Shown here piece after piece: positions 34,942 to 43,851 of a DNA stretch of 64,000 bases. This stretch comes from CALXOD01 sp964402715 (GTDB taxonomy: Bacteria > Verrucomicrobiota > Lentisphaeria > Victivallales > Victivallaceae). The notes under the pieces are model-generated. The model did no database searches. It was not told the DNA's origin and saw only the letters and a list, made by a program, of their open reading frames with translations. The position numbers and the translations under genes are program-made. Positions within the stretch are counted from its first letter, which is position 1, and each line of letters starts with the position of its first letter. Location: NCBI GenBank assembly GCA_964402715.1, contig CAYODJ010000007.1:17364-81363 (forward strand). The letters are read 5' to 3'.

Positions 34942-36072
34942 ATGATGAAAACGGGAGATGACGTCGTGGACGCTGGCGGCGGTCAGTATGAACTGGGGCT
35001 CAAGTCGCTGATCCGCAGCATGCGGATCGCCTTCTTCATGCTGCTGCTGCTGATCGTCGGCATGCTGGTCTATTTCTTCTCGCTGGGCGGCTATGTGGAG
35101 GTGAAGCCGCAGGAGGCGGTGATCGTGCTCCGTTTCGGCAGATTTCATCAGGTCTACGACGTCGGATGGCACTGGTTCGTGCCGTATCCGGTCACGAGCT
35201 TCGTGACGGTGCGGACCAGTCCGCAGTTCCTGCGGGTCGATTTCACGTCGGACGAGACATCCATAGACGGAGGCGGGGAGAGCGGCCGTTCGCTCGAACC
35301 GGGAAGGGACTCCTATCTGCTCACCGGCGACGCCAACATCATTCACACCGCGTGGAACGTCGCGTACCAGATTTCCGATCCGAGGAAATACTACGAGCGG
35401 CTGCAGACCCCCGCAGATCCGACCGCCCCCGACGATCTGGAGAAGGACGAGTACGGCTATACGGGGCGGCGCGGACCGCAGACGCTGCTCACCAATCTTT
35501 TCCGGCAGGCGGTGATACATGTCACCTCCGGTCTTAAAGTCGACGACATTCTCTACTCCAAGCAGAACGTGTACCGCGAGTCGGTGCAGCGGACGTTCGC
35601 CCGTCTGGTCGAAAACGCGGACTGCGGAATCGAGGTGACCGGCGTGACGCTGGATCGCGCGTCGGTGCCGCTCAAGACGAAAGCCTCGTTCGACGAGGTG
35701 GCCGCCGCCAGCAACACGATGTCCACGCTGATCAACGAGGCCAAGGAGTACATGGTGCGGGTCAACAACGAGGTGAAATCCGACACCGTGGGCGTCATCG
35801 CCGACGCGGAGACCTACCGGAAGCAGGTGGTGTCCGAGGTCAAGGCCGGGAGCCAGTATTTCCGCAGCATCAACGAGGCCTACCGGGCCAGTCCCCGGAC
35901 GGTGCTGATGGCTCTCTACAATCAGACTCTCGCCGACGTGCTGACGGAGCAGGACGGGAAGTACATTCTGGGCACCGCGACCGCCGCGGATCGCAAACAG
36001 GTTCGACTCAAGATAAATCCGGAGCCGCCGCGCCTGGCGAATCCGGCGAATGCGGAGACGGATAATCCATGA
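34942..36072 (+). CDS. HflK-like SPFH protein
   Basis: This 376-residue protein has a membrane helix at about 30-50 and an SPFH domain starting YVEVKPQEAVIVLRFGRF, with HWFVPYPVTSF, GDANIIHTAWNVAYQISDP and a C-terminal helical region with NEAKEYMVRVNNEVKSDTVG. It contains an acidic, poorly conserved insert around residues 150-175. It should be the HflK partner of the HflC-like protein upstream. Its stop overlaps the ATG of the P-type ATPase (ATGA), so the two are translationally coupled. Confidence 0.87.
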   Translation: MMKTGDDVVDAGGGQYELGLKSLIRSMRIAFFMLLLLIVGMLVYFFSLGGYVEVKPQEAVIVLRFGRFHQVYDVGWHWFVPYPVTSFVTVRTSPQFLRVDFTSDETSIDGGGESGRSLEPGRDSYLLTGDANIIHTAWNVAYQISDPRKYYERLQTPADPTAPDDLEKDEYGYTGRRGPQTLLTNLFRQAVIHVTSGLKVDDILYSKQNVYRESVQRTFARLVENADCGIEVTGVTLDRASVPLKTKASFDEVAAASNTMSTLINEAKEYMVRVNNEVKSDTVGVIADAETYRKQVVSEVKAGSQYFRSINEAYRASPRTVLMALYNQTLADVLTEQDGKYILGTATAADRKQVRLKINPEPPRLANPANAETDNP

Positions 36073-38120
36073 CTAGCCATGTGAACTGCAAATCTTGTTC
36101 GTTGGGCACGGAGGAGAGCGGAGAAGTCCGCCGTGACCGTTCCGACGGAGACGACGGGGCGATCCGCGCGCCGGAGCACCGCCACGGGGACCTGAATCAG
36201 GCGGAGGCGGGAAGAGTCGCCTGTCCCTGCGGCCACGACGCCGTCGGCGGCGTCGGGCACGACCGCGCCATGGGACGGGTGGCGTTCGCCCTCTGGGGCG
36301 GCATGCTGTGCGCCAACTCCTTTCTGCTGGAATGGCTGTTTCCGGAACAGCGGTTCTCCGCCATGCTCAGCGCCTTCCTCGGGGCCGTGGTGCTGGCTCT
36401 GCCCATCGTCGTCACCGCGATCAAGGATCTGCTGAACGGCAAGGTCTACATGAACGAACTGGTGGCTCTGGCCATACTGGCGGCGCTGGTGAGCGGCGAC
36501 TTCCAGAGCGCGGGCATCATCGCGTTCTTCCTGCTGCTGACCATCATCATCGAAACGAGGACCGCCAGCGGCGCGCAGCGCTCCATCGAGGAACTGATCA
36601 AGCTGACGCCGAACACCGCCAGGAAACTGGACGGCGACCGCGAGGTGGAGGTCGACGTCTCGACGCTCCGGATCGGGGACGTCATAAGAGTGCGTCCGGG
36701 GGAGAACTTCCCCGTGGACGCCAGGATTCTGCACGGGGAGAGCACCGTCAACCAGTCGTCCATCACCGGCGAATCGCTGCCGGTCGACAAGGATGTGGAC
36801 GACGAGGTGTACGCCGGCACGCAGAATCTGACCGGCGTGGTGGATCTGGAGGTCACCCGCGTCGGCGAGGACACCACTCTCGGCAAGGTGAAGGAGATGA
36901 TCCTCGCTGCGGAGGGGAGCCGCTCCCCGGTGGTCCGGATCATCGACCGGTACGCGGGCTACTACACGCCGACGGTGTTGATGCTGGCCGGCGTCACGTG
37001 GTGCTTCACGACCGATATGGACAGGGTCATCACCCTGATGGTGATCGCCTGTCCGTGCGCGGTCGTACTGGCGACTCCGACGGCGGTGGTGGCCGCCGTG
37101 GCCGCCGCGGCCCGGCTGGGCATTCTGATCAAGAACGTGAGCCATCTGGAGCTGGCCGCGCGCATCACCGCGTTCGTGTTCGACAAGACGGGGACCCTGA
37201 CCGACGGCGTCCTGTCCGTCGTGAAGCTCAACGCCTTTTCCGGCTGCACGCAGGCGGAGCTGCTGAAGACGGCGGCGTCGGCGGAGCGTTACAGCAATCA
37301 CCCGACGGCGCTGGCGCTGCAGTCGCTGGCCCAGGAGGCCGGCGTGCGGCTGGATTCCGTCGAGGATTTCCAGGAAGTCCACGGAAAGGGCGTGATGGGC
37401 CGGCTGGGCGGCGACGTGTGCCGGATCGGCAGGGCGAAGTGGATGACGGAGCAGGGGATAGAGATTCCGGAGCATGAGATTTCGGAGCAGGAGGGGATGA
37501 GCGTGGTCTACGTGGCGCGGGGCGGACGGCTGCTGGGATGGATAGGATTCAAGGACAAGCTGCGGCGCGAGTCCGCCGCCATGATCGGCGGTCTGCGGAA
37601 ACTTGGTGTCCGTTTCGTCGCGATGGTGACCGGGGACAGGACGTCGGTGGCGGAGACGGTGGCTCAGCAGCTGCAGCTGGACGAGTTCCGCAGCGAGTGT
37701 CTGCCTGCGGGGAAGGTGGAGTTCGTCGAGACCGTCAAGGAGAAAGGTCTGGTCGCGGTGGTCGGCGACGGCGTGAACGACGCCCCGGCGCTGACGGCCG
37801 GGGATCTCGGCATCGCCATGGGCGCGATCGGAAGCGACATCGCCATCAACAGCGCCTCCATCGCATTGATGACGAACGATCTCCGCCGCATACCGATGCT
37901 CGTGCATCTGTCCCGGAAGTCGCGCATGGTCATCAATCAGAATCTGGTCTTCGGCATGCTGTTCGTCGTCGGCGGCATGGTCCTGTCGGTGTTCGGGTGG
38001 ATGACTCCCATATGGGCCGCGGTGCTCCATACCTGCAGCACGCTGATCATCATCTTCAACAGCGGGCGTCTGGTCCGCACCGGTGAGGAATTGACGCTCG
38101 GGGAAAAATTCGATGGTTGA
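36069..38120 (+). CDS. Heavy-metal P1B-type ATPase
   Basis: This 683-residue cation pump has the actuator TGES (233-236), the ion-binding CPC (328-330) in IACPCAVVLATPTA, the phosphorylation motif DKTGTLTDG with Asp372, an HP dipeptide in SNHPTALAL, TGDRTSVAE and GDGVNDAPAL. There is no typical HMA domain; instead the first 65 residues hold Cys/His clusters (CKSC, ACPCGHDAVGGVGHD). The last membrane helix reads HTCSTLIIIFNSGRLV, which lacks the acidic D/E common in Zn/Cd pumps, so the metal is uncertain. It is coupled to the SPFH genes, which is not the usual context of a metal-resistance pump. Confidence 0.9.
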   Translation: MTSHVNCKSCSLGTEESGEVRRDRSDGDDGAIRAPEHRHGDLNQAEAGRVACPCGHDAVGGVGHDRAMGRVAFALWGGMLCANSFLLEWLFPEQRFSAMLSAFLGAVVLALPIVVTAIKDLLNGKVYMNELVALAILAALVSGDFQSAGIIAFFLLLTIIIETRTASGAQRSIEELIKLTPNTARKLDGDREVEVDVSTLRIGDVIRVRPGENFPVDARILHGESTVNQSSITGESLPVDKDVDDEVYAGTQNLTGVVDLEVTRVGEDTTLGKVKEMILAAEGSRSPVVRIIDRYAGYYTPTVLMLAGVTWCFTTDMDRVITLMVIACPCAVVLATPTAVVAAVAAAARLGILIKNVSHLELAARITAFVFDKTGTLTDGVLSVVKLNAFSGCTQAELLKTAASAERYSNHPTALALQSLAQEAGVRLDSVEDFQEVHGKGVMGRLGGDVCRIGRAKWMTEQGIEIPEHEISEQEGMSVVYVARGGRLLGWIGFKDKLRRESAAMIGGLRKLGVRFVAMVTGDRTSVAETVAQQLQLDEFRSECLPAGKVEFVETVKEKGLVAVVGDGVNDAPALTAGDLGIAMGAIGSDIAINSASIALMTNDLRRIPMLVHLSRKSRMVINQNLVFGMLFVVGGMVLSVFGWMTPIWAAVLHTCSTLIIIFNSGRLVRTGEELTLGEKFDG

Positions 38121-38155
38121 ATGTCCTGTTCAAACGAGAGGAAGTTTCGCTTAAT

Positions 38156-39328
38156 ATGCCACAGCAGTCGACACCGGTAGTCAGCGCCGTCGGGCTGACC
38201 AAGACGTTCCGTGATTTCTGGGGGCGTCCAAAGGCGAAAGCCGTCAACGACGTTGATTTCGAGATCAGCGAGGGCGAGGTCGTCGGGCTGCTGGGGCCGA
38301 ACGGCTCCGGCAAGTCGACCACGGTGAAGATGATTCTGGGGCTGCTGTATCCCACCGGCGGAACGCTGTCGGTGCTGGGAAGATCGCCGCGCGCGGTGGA
38401 GACCAAGCGCGAAATCGGCTATCTTCCGGAGGAGTCCTATCTGTACAAGTATCTCACGGCCGAGGAGACTCTGGATTTCTTCGGCGCCATGTTCAATCTG
38501 TCGCGGGCGGAGCGCAGACGGCGCGTCGACCAGCTGCTGGACATGGTCGGGATGGCGCATGCCAGGCGTCGGCGCGTCGGCGAGTTCTCCAAGGGAATGG
38601 CGCGGCGGATAGGGCTGGCGCAGGCCATGATCAACGACCCGTCCTTTCTGGTTCTGGACGAACCGACTTCCGGTCTGGATCCTCTGGGGTGCAAGGAAGT
38701 CAAGAACATGATCCTGATGCTCAAGAAACGCGGCAAGACGGTGCTGATCACCAGTCATCTGCTCAGCGACATCGAGGACGTCTGCGATCGGGTTATCATC
38801 CTGTACGGCGGGAGAGTGCGCGCCGTCGGCTCGCTGCAGGAGCTTCTCACCGTCGAGGACGAGAACAGGATCATCACGCCGGCCCTGCCGCCGGAGGCGA
38901 TGAACAAGCTCGTGGCGTTGCTGCGGGAACATCTCCGCGGCGAAAAGTTTCTGATCGACCATCCGCATCGGACGCTCGAGGAATTCTTCCTGGACGTCAT
39001 AAACCGCGCCAAGGAGGAAAGCGTCGAAACCGCCGGCGTCGTGGGCGGCGGAGAGATTGCGGAGTACCTCTCGGAGGACGGGAAGCGGGGCACGGTGCTC
39101 GATGAACTGATGAACGAGCAGGTGGTCGCGGCTTCCGTCGCCGAGGAAGCCCCTCGTGACGGCGCGGACGCGGCTCCGGACGTGGAGGAGAAACTGACGG
39201 AGCTGACGGACGCGGACGAACGCGGCGGTCATGAGGAGATGACGGCGGAGGAGATGCGGACAAAGGAGAAGGAGCAGATGGACGCCGTCAATGCCAGACT
39301 CGACGATTTGCTCGGCGGCAGAAAGTGA
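38156..39328 (+). CDS. ABC transporter ATPase (ABC-2 export type) with acidic C-terminal tail
   Basis: This 390-residue ATPase has Walker A GLLGPNGSGKSTTVKM near residue 40-55, the signature FSKGMARRIGLAQAM (a variant of LSGGQ), Walker B FLVLDEPTSGLDPLG and the H-loop ITSHLL. This is the style of drug or lipid exporters of the CcmA/NatA group. After about residue 230 comes an accessory domain, and the last 70 residues are strongly acidic and helical. AGAGGAAG precedes the ATG at 38156. It would energise the permease encoded by the next gene. Confidence 0.88.
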   Translation: MPQQSTPVVSAVGLTKTFRDFWGRPKAKAVNDVDFEISEGEVVGLLGPNGSGKSTTVKMILGLLYPTGGTLSVLGRSPRAVETKREIGYLPEESYLYKYLTAEETLDFFGAMFNLSRAERRRRVDQLLDMVGMAHARRRRVGEFSKGMARRIGLAQAMINDPSFLVLDEPTSGLDPLGCKEVKNMILMLKKRGKTVLITSHLLSDIEDVCDRVIILYGGRVRAVGSLQELLTVEDENRIITPALPPEAMNKLVALLREHLRGEKFLIDHPHRTLEEFFLDVINRAKEESVETAGVVGGGEIAEYLSEDGKRGTVLDELMNEQVVAASVAEEAPRDGADAAPDVEEKLTELTDADERGGHEEMTAEEMRTKEKEQMDAVNARLDDLLGGRK

Positions 39329-39491
39329 TCGCAGGCGAGTGCGCCGCCGGGGAATTTCCTCCTCCCGTCCGGGCGCGTTCCGCAGAGATTTCCGTGTGTT
39401 TCGCTCCGGGCGGGGCGCGCGCCGGCGATGAAGAGATGAGAAATGGCGGCCTCGGGGAGAGGCTTGTCAGGTTTATGGACGCTTTTACGAT

Positions 39492-40922
39492 ATGAGAGCA
39501 TTCGTCGCCATAGTTTGTCTGACGCTTCGCAACGCGGTGCGTTCGCATATCTTCCAGCTTCTGCTGTGCGTGCTGCTGCTGTGCGTCGGTCTGATTCCGA
39601 CCATGATCAGCGGCGACGGCACCGCGACGGGATTCATCCAGATATCGCTGCTTTACAGTCTGTCGGCGGTGATGCTGGTGCTGTCGCTGTCGTCGCTGTG
39701 GCTCGGCTGTCACATCATGACTCATGACGTGGACAGCTATCAGCTTCACATGGTCGTCGTCAAACCGGTGTCGCGATCGGTGATATGGCTGGGCAAATTC
39801 AGCGGTATTCTGCTCGTCAACACGGTTCTCCTGCTCTGCTCCGCGACGGTCGTCTATTTCATCATGATCGCGAAATTTTACCGGCAGGATTTTTCCCGGG
39901 AGGACCGCGATCGCATTGAAAACGAGGTCATGGTCGGGCGCAGGGTGTTTCTGCCGGATCGCCCCGACCTGGATCAGGCGGCGCGCGGCGCGCTGAGCGA
40001 GAAGCTGAAGGTGCTGGAGAAGCAGGGCAAGTCGCTGGATCGATCGCCGCAGGGCCAGGAGCGGATGCTCGCGGAGATGAAACGGGAGATTCTGGCGCGG
40101 ATTTCCGAGCTCAGGCCGGGGCAGACCGTCTTCTGGACTTTCTCCGGCATACCGGAGAATCTTCAGCGTCCGCTGTACATGCGCTACCGCGTGTACATCG
40201 ACAAGGTCGCCACGGAGGGGCAGCGTCTGACTCACGGAATGTGGCAGATCGGCAAGCCGCGCGTCAAGGAGGAGAGGGGCGGCAACGTGTTCGAGCAGGC
40301 ACGGCGGCGGGAATATGATCTATACATGTTTCAGCTGAGCGAGCTTCCGGAGCAGATCAAGAGCGGCGACTTTCATGAGAAGACGCTTCCGCCGGAATGG
40401 GGCGTCGTCGCGCCTGACGGCAAGGTGGTGATCGGCTACACGAACCTCGACCGGCAGAGAGGCACGCAGCACTTTCAGCCGGCCGACGGTCCGAAGATCC
40501 TTCTGCGCGTCAGCGGATTCGCCGCCAACTATTTCCGCGCCGTGTTCGTGATTTTCCTGGAACTTGTGATTCTGACGGGGCTTGGATGCACCGCCGCCGC
40601 TCTGCTCAGCATGCCGACGGCGGTTTTCGTGGTGATCTCGTATCTGCTGTTCGGGAGTTTCGCCTCGTATCTGACCGGGGCGAGCTATTTCGGCAACACT
40701 GCGGACTACGTGGGCTACTACATCGGCAAACTGCTGCTCTGGGTGATAATACCGATTCAGAATTTCGAGGTGACGGGGCTGGTGGCGAACGGAGAGCTGG
40801 TGGAGTTCTCCCTGATATGGCGTCTCGTTTCCGGATATCTGCTGCTGCGGGCGTTGCCGCTGATGGCGTTCGGCATCCTGATGTACCGTCGGCGCGAAAT
40901 AGGGTTGATCATACGTAAATGA
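39492..40922 (+). CDS. ABC-2 type membrane permease with large soluble loop
   Basis: This 476-residue protein has hydrophobic segments near residues 15-35, 48-75 and 92-125, and again from about 340 to 470 (four to five helices). A soluble region of roughly 200 residues lies between (about 130-335). The pattern resembles ABC-2 permeases, and it directly follows an ABC ATPase gene. The large loop probably faces the periplasm and has no domain I recognise. Its stop overlaps the next start (ATGA at 40919), so the two products are probably partners. Confidence 0.78.
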   Translation: MRAFVAIVCLTLRNAVRSHIFQLLLCVLLLCVGLIPTMISGDGTATGFIQISLLYSLSAVMLVLSLSSLWLGCHIMTHDVDSYQLHMVVVKPVSRSVIWLGKFSGILLVNTVLLLCSATVVYFIMIAKFYRQDFSREDRDRIENEVMVGRRVFLPDRPDLDQAARGALSEKLKVLEKQGKSLDRSPQGQERMLAEMKREILARISELRPGQTVFWTFSGIPENLQRPLYMRYRVYIDKVATEGQRLTHGMWQIGKPRVKEERGGNVFEQARRREYDLYMFQLSELPEQIKSGDFHEKTLPPEWGVVAPDGKVVIGYTNLDRQRGTQHFQPADGPKILLRVSGFAANYFRAVFVIFLELVILTGLGCTAAALLSMPTAVFVVISYLLFGSFASYLTGASYFGNTADYVGYYIGKLLLWVIIPIQNFEVTGLVANGELVEFSLIWRLVSGYLLLRALPLMAFGILMYRRREIGLIIRK

Positions 40923-42514
40923 ATCCTTTCAAGACGCTTGTCATGTACTGCGCGGTCCTGGCGGCGACGCTGCTGCTGCTCTTCGGCGTGTACCGCGCGG
41001 AGAGGCGGCTCGACGACATGGTGCGTGAGCATCATCTTCATTTCACCGGTCAGGTGAGCAACGCCCCGCCGCTGGTGTCTTTCACCACGGTGGCGCTGGG
41101 AAGTTTCCGCGGACTGATCGCGGATCTGCTCTGGCTGCGTGCGCTGGGATTGCAGGACAAGGGCAACTACTTCGAAATGGTGCAGCTGGCCCGCTGGATC
41201 ACCGACCTGCAGCCGACGTTCTCCGGCGCGACCGCCTATCTGGCGTGGAACATGGCGTACAACATCTCGGTGACCTGCTCCGACTACGCGGATCGGTGGC
41301 GCTGGGTCAACGAAGGCATAAAGCTGATTCGGGAGCGGGCTCTGAATTACAATCCGGAAGATCCGTCCCTGTACAAGGAGCTGAGCTGGATTTTTCAGCA
41401 CAAGCTCGGCGATGTTCTCGACGACGCGAATCTGTATTACAAGAATCAGATTGCGCTGGCGATGACCGGGATTCTCGGAAGAAGCACCGACGTCGCCGGC
41501 ATGGCCGCCGCTCCGAGCGGAGAAAAGGGTTTCATGGAGAAATACGGCGGCGACAAGCAGCTGTGGGCGGCCGCGGCGGCGGCGGGATGTCCGACTTACG
41601 GGGAACTGTTCGCCGCGTTCAGAAAACGGGGGAACGCGCTGCCTCCGTCTTTTTCGGAGCGGCTGGGGGAATCGCGGGCGCATGATCTTGAAAACCATTT
41701 CCGCGCGGAACTGCTGCGCGAGAACTACAAGCTCGACGCGCGCGTCATGAACGAGATAGACGTGAAATACGGCAAACTGGACTGGCGGGTTCCGGAATCG
41801 CAGGCCATCTACTGGGCGACGATGGGTCTCAAGAAAACGCCCGGCAACCGCGATGTTAACTGCGAACGCGTCATCACCCAGTCGCTGTACGAGTCGTTCC
41901 GCAGCGGTCGGCTGCTGATGCTGGATCCGGAAAATTTCGAGGGAGTGGTTTCGGTGCCCAACCTGGATCTGGTCGACGCGGTCGACGCGACATACCGGGA
42001 GGCGTATGAAGCCAACGAGGAAAATCCGACTTTTCTGACCGCGAGAATCAATTTCATGAAGGAGGCGATAGCCATCCTGTTCAATTACGGCAAGTTCAAG
42101 AAGGCGGAGGAATATTTCAAGACCCTGTCCAAGATGGACATGGAGGCGAGGCTCGCCCGTTCCGTGGAGGATTTCGTCATGAAGCGGTGGACGGAGGACG
42201 TGAGGGACGCCTCGGTCAAGCAGGCCAACGACATCATAAGCGGTCTCATCTTCAGGAGTCTGTTCTATTCGGTCCACGGAGAGGACGACGCGGCGCTGGC
42301 GAACGAAAGGATCGCGCGTTACATCTACAACGCCTACATGACGTGCAACGCCAAGGGGCAGGAGTTCAGAGTGGGGCTGCTGCCGTACGTCGAAATCAAG
42401 CGCGCGGTGGTGGAGAACTGTCTGAAGGCGTTTCCGCCCGCCATGGTGACGATACTTAAAGCGAAAATAGAAGAGGAACAGGCCGGCTCGGCATCGGCGG
42501 GCGCCGGCAAGTGA
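40919..42514 (+). CDS. Membrane-anchored helical protein of unknown function
   Basis: This 531-residue protein has a single N-terminal membrane anchor (about residues 7-24) and a long soluble, helix-rich body containing SFRGLIADLLWLRALGLQDKG, TAYLAWNMAYNISV and YNPEDPSLYKELSWIFQHKLG. The spacing of aromatic and alanine residues suggests TPR-like helical repeats, but I cannot assign a named family. I would place the body in the periplasm. It is coupled by ATGA to the ABC permease upstream and by TGATG to a tiny frame downstream, so it likely serves the same transporter. Confidence 0.7.
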   Translation: MNPFKTLVMYCAVLAATLLLLFGVYRAERRLDDMVREHHLHFTGQVSNAPPLVSFTTVALGSFRGLIADLLWLRALGLQDKGNYFEMVQLARWITDLQPTFSGATAYLAWNMAYNISVTCSDYADRWRWVNEGIKLIRERALNYNPEDPSLYKELSWIFQHKLGDVLDDANLYYKNQIALAMTGILGRSTDVAGMAAAPSGEKGFMEKYGGDKQLWAAAAAAGCPTYGELFAAFRKRGNALPPSFSERLGESRAHDLENHFRAELLRENYKLDARVMNEIDVKYGKLDWRVPESQAIYWATMGLKKTPGNRDVNCERVITQSLYESFRSGRLLMLDPENFEGVVSVPNLDLVDAVDATYREAYEANEENPTFLTARINFMKEAIAILFNYGKFKKAEEYFKTLSKMDMEARLARSVEDFVMKRWTEDVRDASVKQANDIISGLIFRSLFYSVHGEDDAALANERIARYIYNAYMTCNAKGQEFRVGLLPYVEIKRAVVENCLKAFPPAMVTILKAKIEEEQAGSASAGAGK

Positions 42515-42594
42515 TGATGGACGAAAGCGAACCGGAGGATCCGTACTTAAGCAGCGTCATCGATCCGTTCCCCGGGAGGGTGCGCGATCGATGA
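42514..42594 (+). CDS. 26-residue small ORF linking two operon genes
   Basis: The frame starts at an ATG overlapping the stop of the upstream gene (TGATG) and ends in a TGA overlapping the start of the downstream gene (ATGA). It therefore exactly fills the space between them. The product would be MMDESEPEDPYLSSVIDPFP plus GRVRDR, acidic then basic. Perfect overlap at both ends argues that it is translated, as a coupling leader or as a microprotein. Without comparative data it stays tentative. Confidence 0.4.
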   Translation: MMDESEPEDPYLSSVIDPFPGRVRDR

Positions 42595-43817
42595 TTGTTT
42601 TGATTGCCAGCGTGGCCGTGGCGCTGCTCGTGTCGTCGCTCTGTTCTCTGCTGGAGGCCGCGCTGCTCAGTCTGACGCCGAGCCAGCTTGCACAGATCCG
42701 GCAGCGGAACGTCGCCATGGGCGACGTCTGCCGCCGCCTGAAATACGAAATCGAGAAACCGATCGCCGTCATACTGATCGTCAACACGGCCGCGCACACG
42801 TTCGGTGCGTCCGTGGCCGGCGCGCAGTTCAATGAACTGTACGGAGCCAGATGGCTCGGGGCGTTCACGCTGGTCTTCACTCTGATGATGGTGCAGTACA
42901 CGGAGATTCTGCCCAAGACGCTGGGTGTGCGTTACAACCGGAAAATCATGTGCTGCTCGGCGAGGCCTTTGTCGCTGATGATCGCGGTCATGATGCCGTT
43001 GATTGTGCTGATCAGGTGGTTCAACCGGCCGTTCGAACTGTCGGAGGCGAAAAACAGCGTTTCGGCGGCGGACGAGATTTCCGCGCTGGCGGCTCTGGCG
43101 CGGAGCAACCGGCAGATCAGCAGGCGTCAGGAGCGCATCATTAAGGTTGCGCCTATGCTGTCGCAGAAAAGAGCCGAGCAGATCATGCTGCCGTCGGAGA
43201 ATATCTCGTTCCTGTCCAGCCGTCAGACGCTGACCGAAGCCATCAACTGGGTCGGAATGGACTTTCACACCCGTTATCCGGTCTGCAGGGGCAGCAACAG
43301 GGATCAGGTTCTGGGCTACGTCAACTTCAAGGAAGTGGTGGCCACGTACAGAGCCAACCCGGAACACGGGAAACTGATGGACATCCTGCGGCCGATCAGT
43401 TTCGCCGCCCCGGGGGAGTCGGCGGCGGAGCTGCTGGAGCGGTTCGTGTCGCGGCAATGTCATATGGCGGTGGTCCGCGGCTCGCGGGGGCGGACGCTGG
43501 GTCTGGTGACGCTGGAGGACATCGTCGAGGAACTGCTGGGCGATCTGGACGACGAGTTCGATCCGCTGCCGAGGACCTTCTATTCGCTCGGCGGGGCGAT
43601 ATGGGTGGTCGGCGGCGGCGTGCCCCTTACGCTGCTGGCGAGGCGTACGTGGCTGGCGCTTCCCAGACGTACGGAGCCGGTCGCGATATGGTTCGCGGGC
43701 AGGCTGAAGCGGATGCCGCGCATCGGAGACACGCTGAAGCACAACAACGCGGAGTTTCATGTGCACAAGGTGCGCCGCGGAAGGGTCTTGGAGTTCGGCG
43801 TCAGGCAGATTGTCTAG
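42591..43817 (+). CDS. CNNM/CorC-type membrane protein with CBS domains
   Basis: This 408-residue protein has an N-terminal DUF21 transmembrane domain (about 1-150) with SLLEAALLSLTPSQLAQ and MVQYTEILPKTLGVRYN, followed by a CBS pair (about 190-315, with RYPVCRGSN and GLVTLEDIVEELLGDLDDE). A C-terminal CorC/HlyC transporter-associated domain lies at about 325-405. Family members influence Mg2+ (and other cation) transport. Clustering with a P-type ATPase hints at a cation-related theme for the operon. GGGAGG lies upstream of the ATG. Confidence 0.88.
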   Translation: MIVLIASVAVALLVSSLCSLLEAALLSLTPSQLAQIRQRNVAMGDVCRRLKYEIEKPIAVILIVNTAAHTFGASVAGAQFNELYGARWLGAFTLVFTLMMVQYTEILPKTLGVRYNRKIMCCSARPLSLMIAVMMPLIVLIRWFNRPFELSEAKNSVSAADEISALAALARSNRQISRRQERIIKVAPMLSQKRAEQIMLPSENISFLSSRQTLTEAINWVGMDFHTRYPVCRGSNRDQVLGYVNFKEVVATYRANPEHGKLMDILRPISFAAPGESAAELLERFVSRQCHMAVVRGSRGRTLGLVTLEDIVEELLGDLDDEFDPLPRTFYSLGGAIWVVGGGVPLTLLARRTWLALPRRTEPVAIWFAGRLKRMPRIGDTLKHNNAEFHVHKVRRGRVLEFGVRQIV

Positions 43818-43851
43818 TTGCCGTAAAACGGATGAAGGAAAAGGCGATAAG

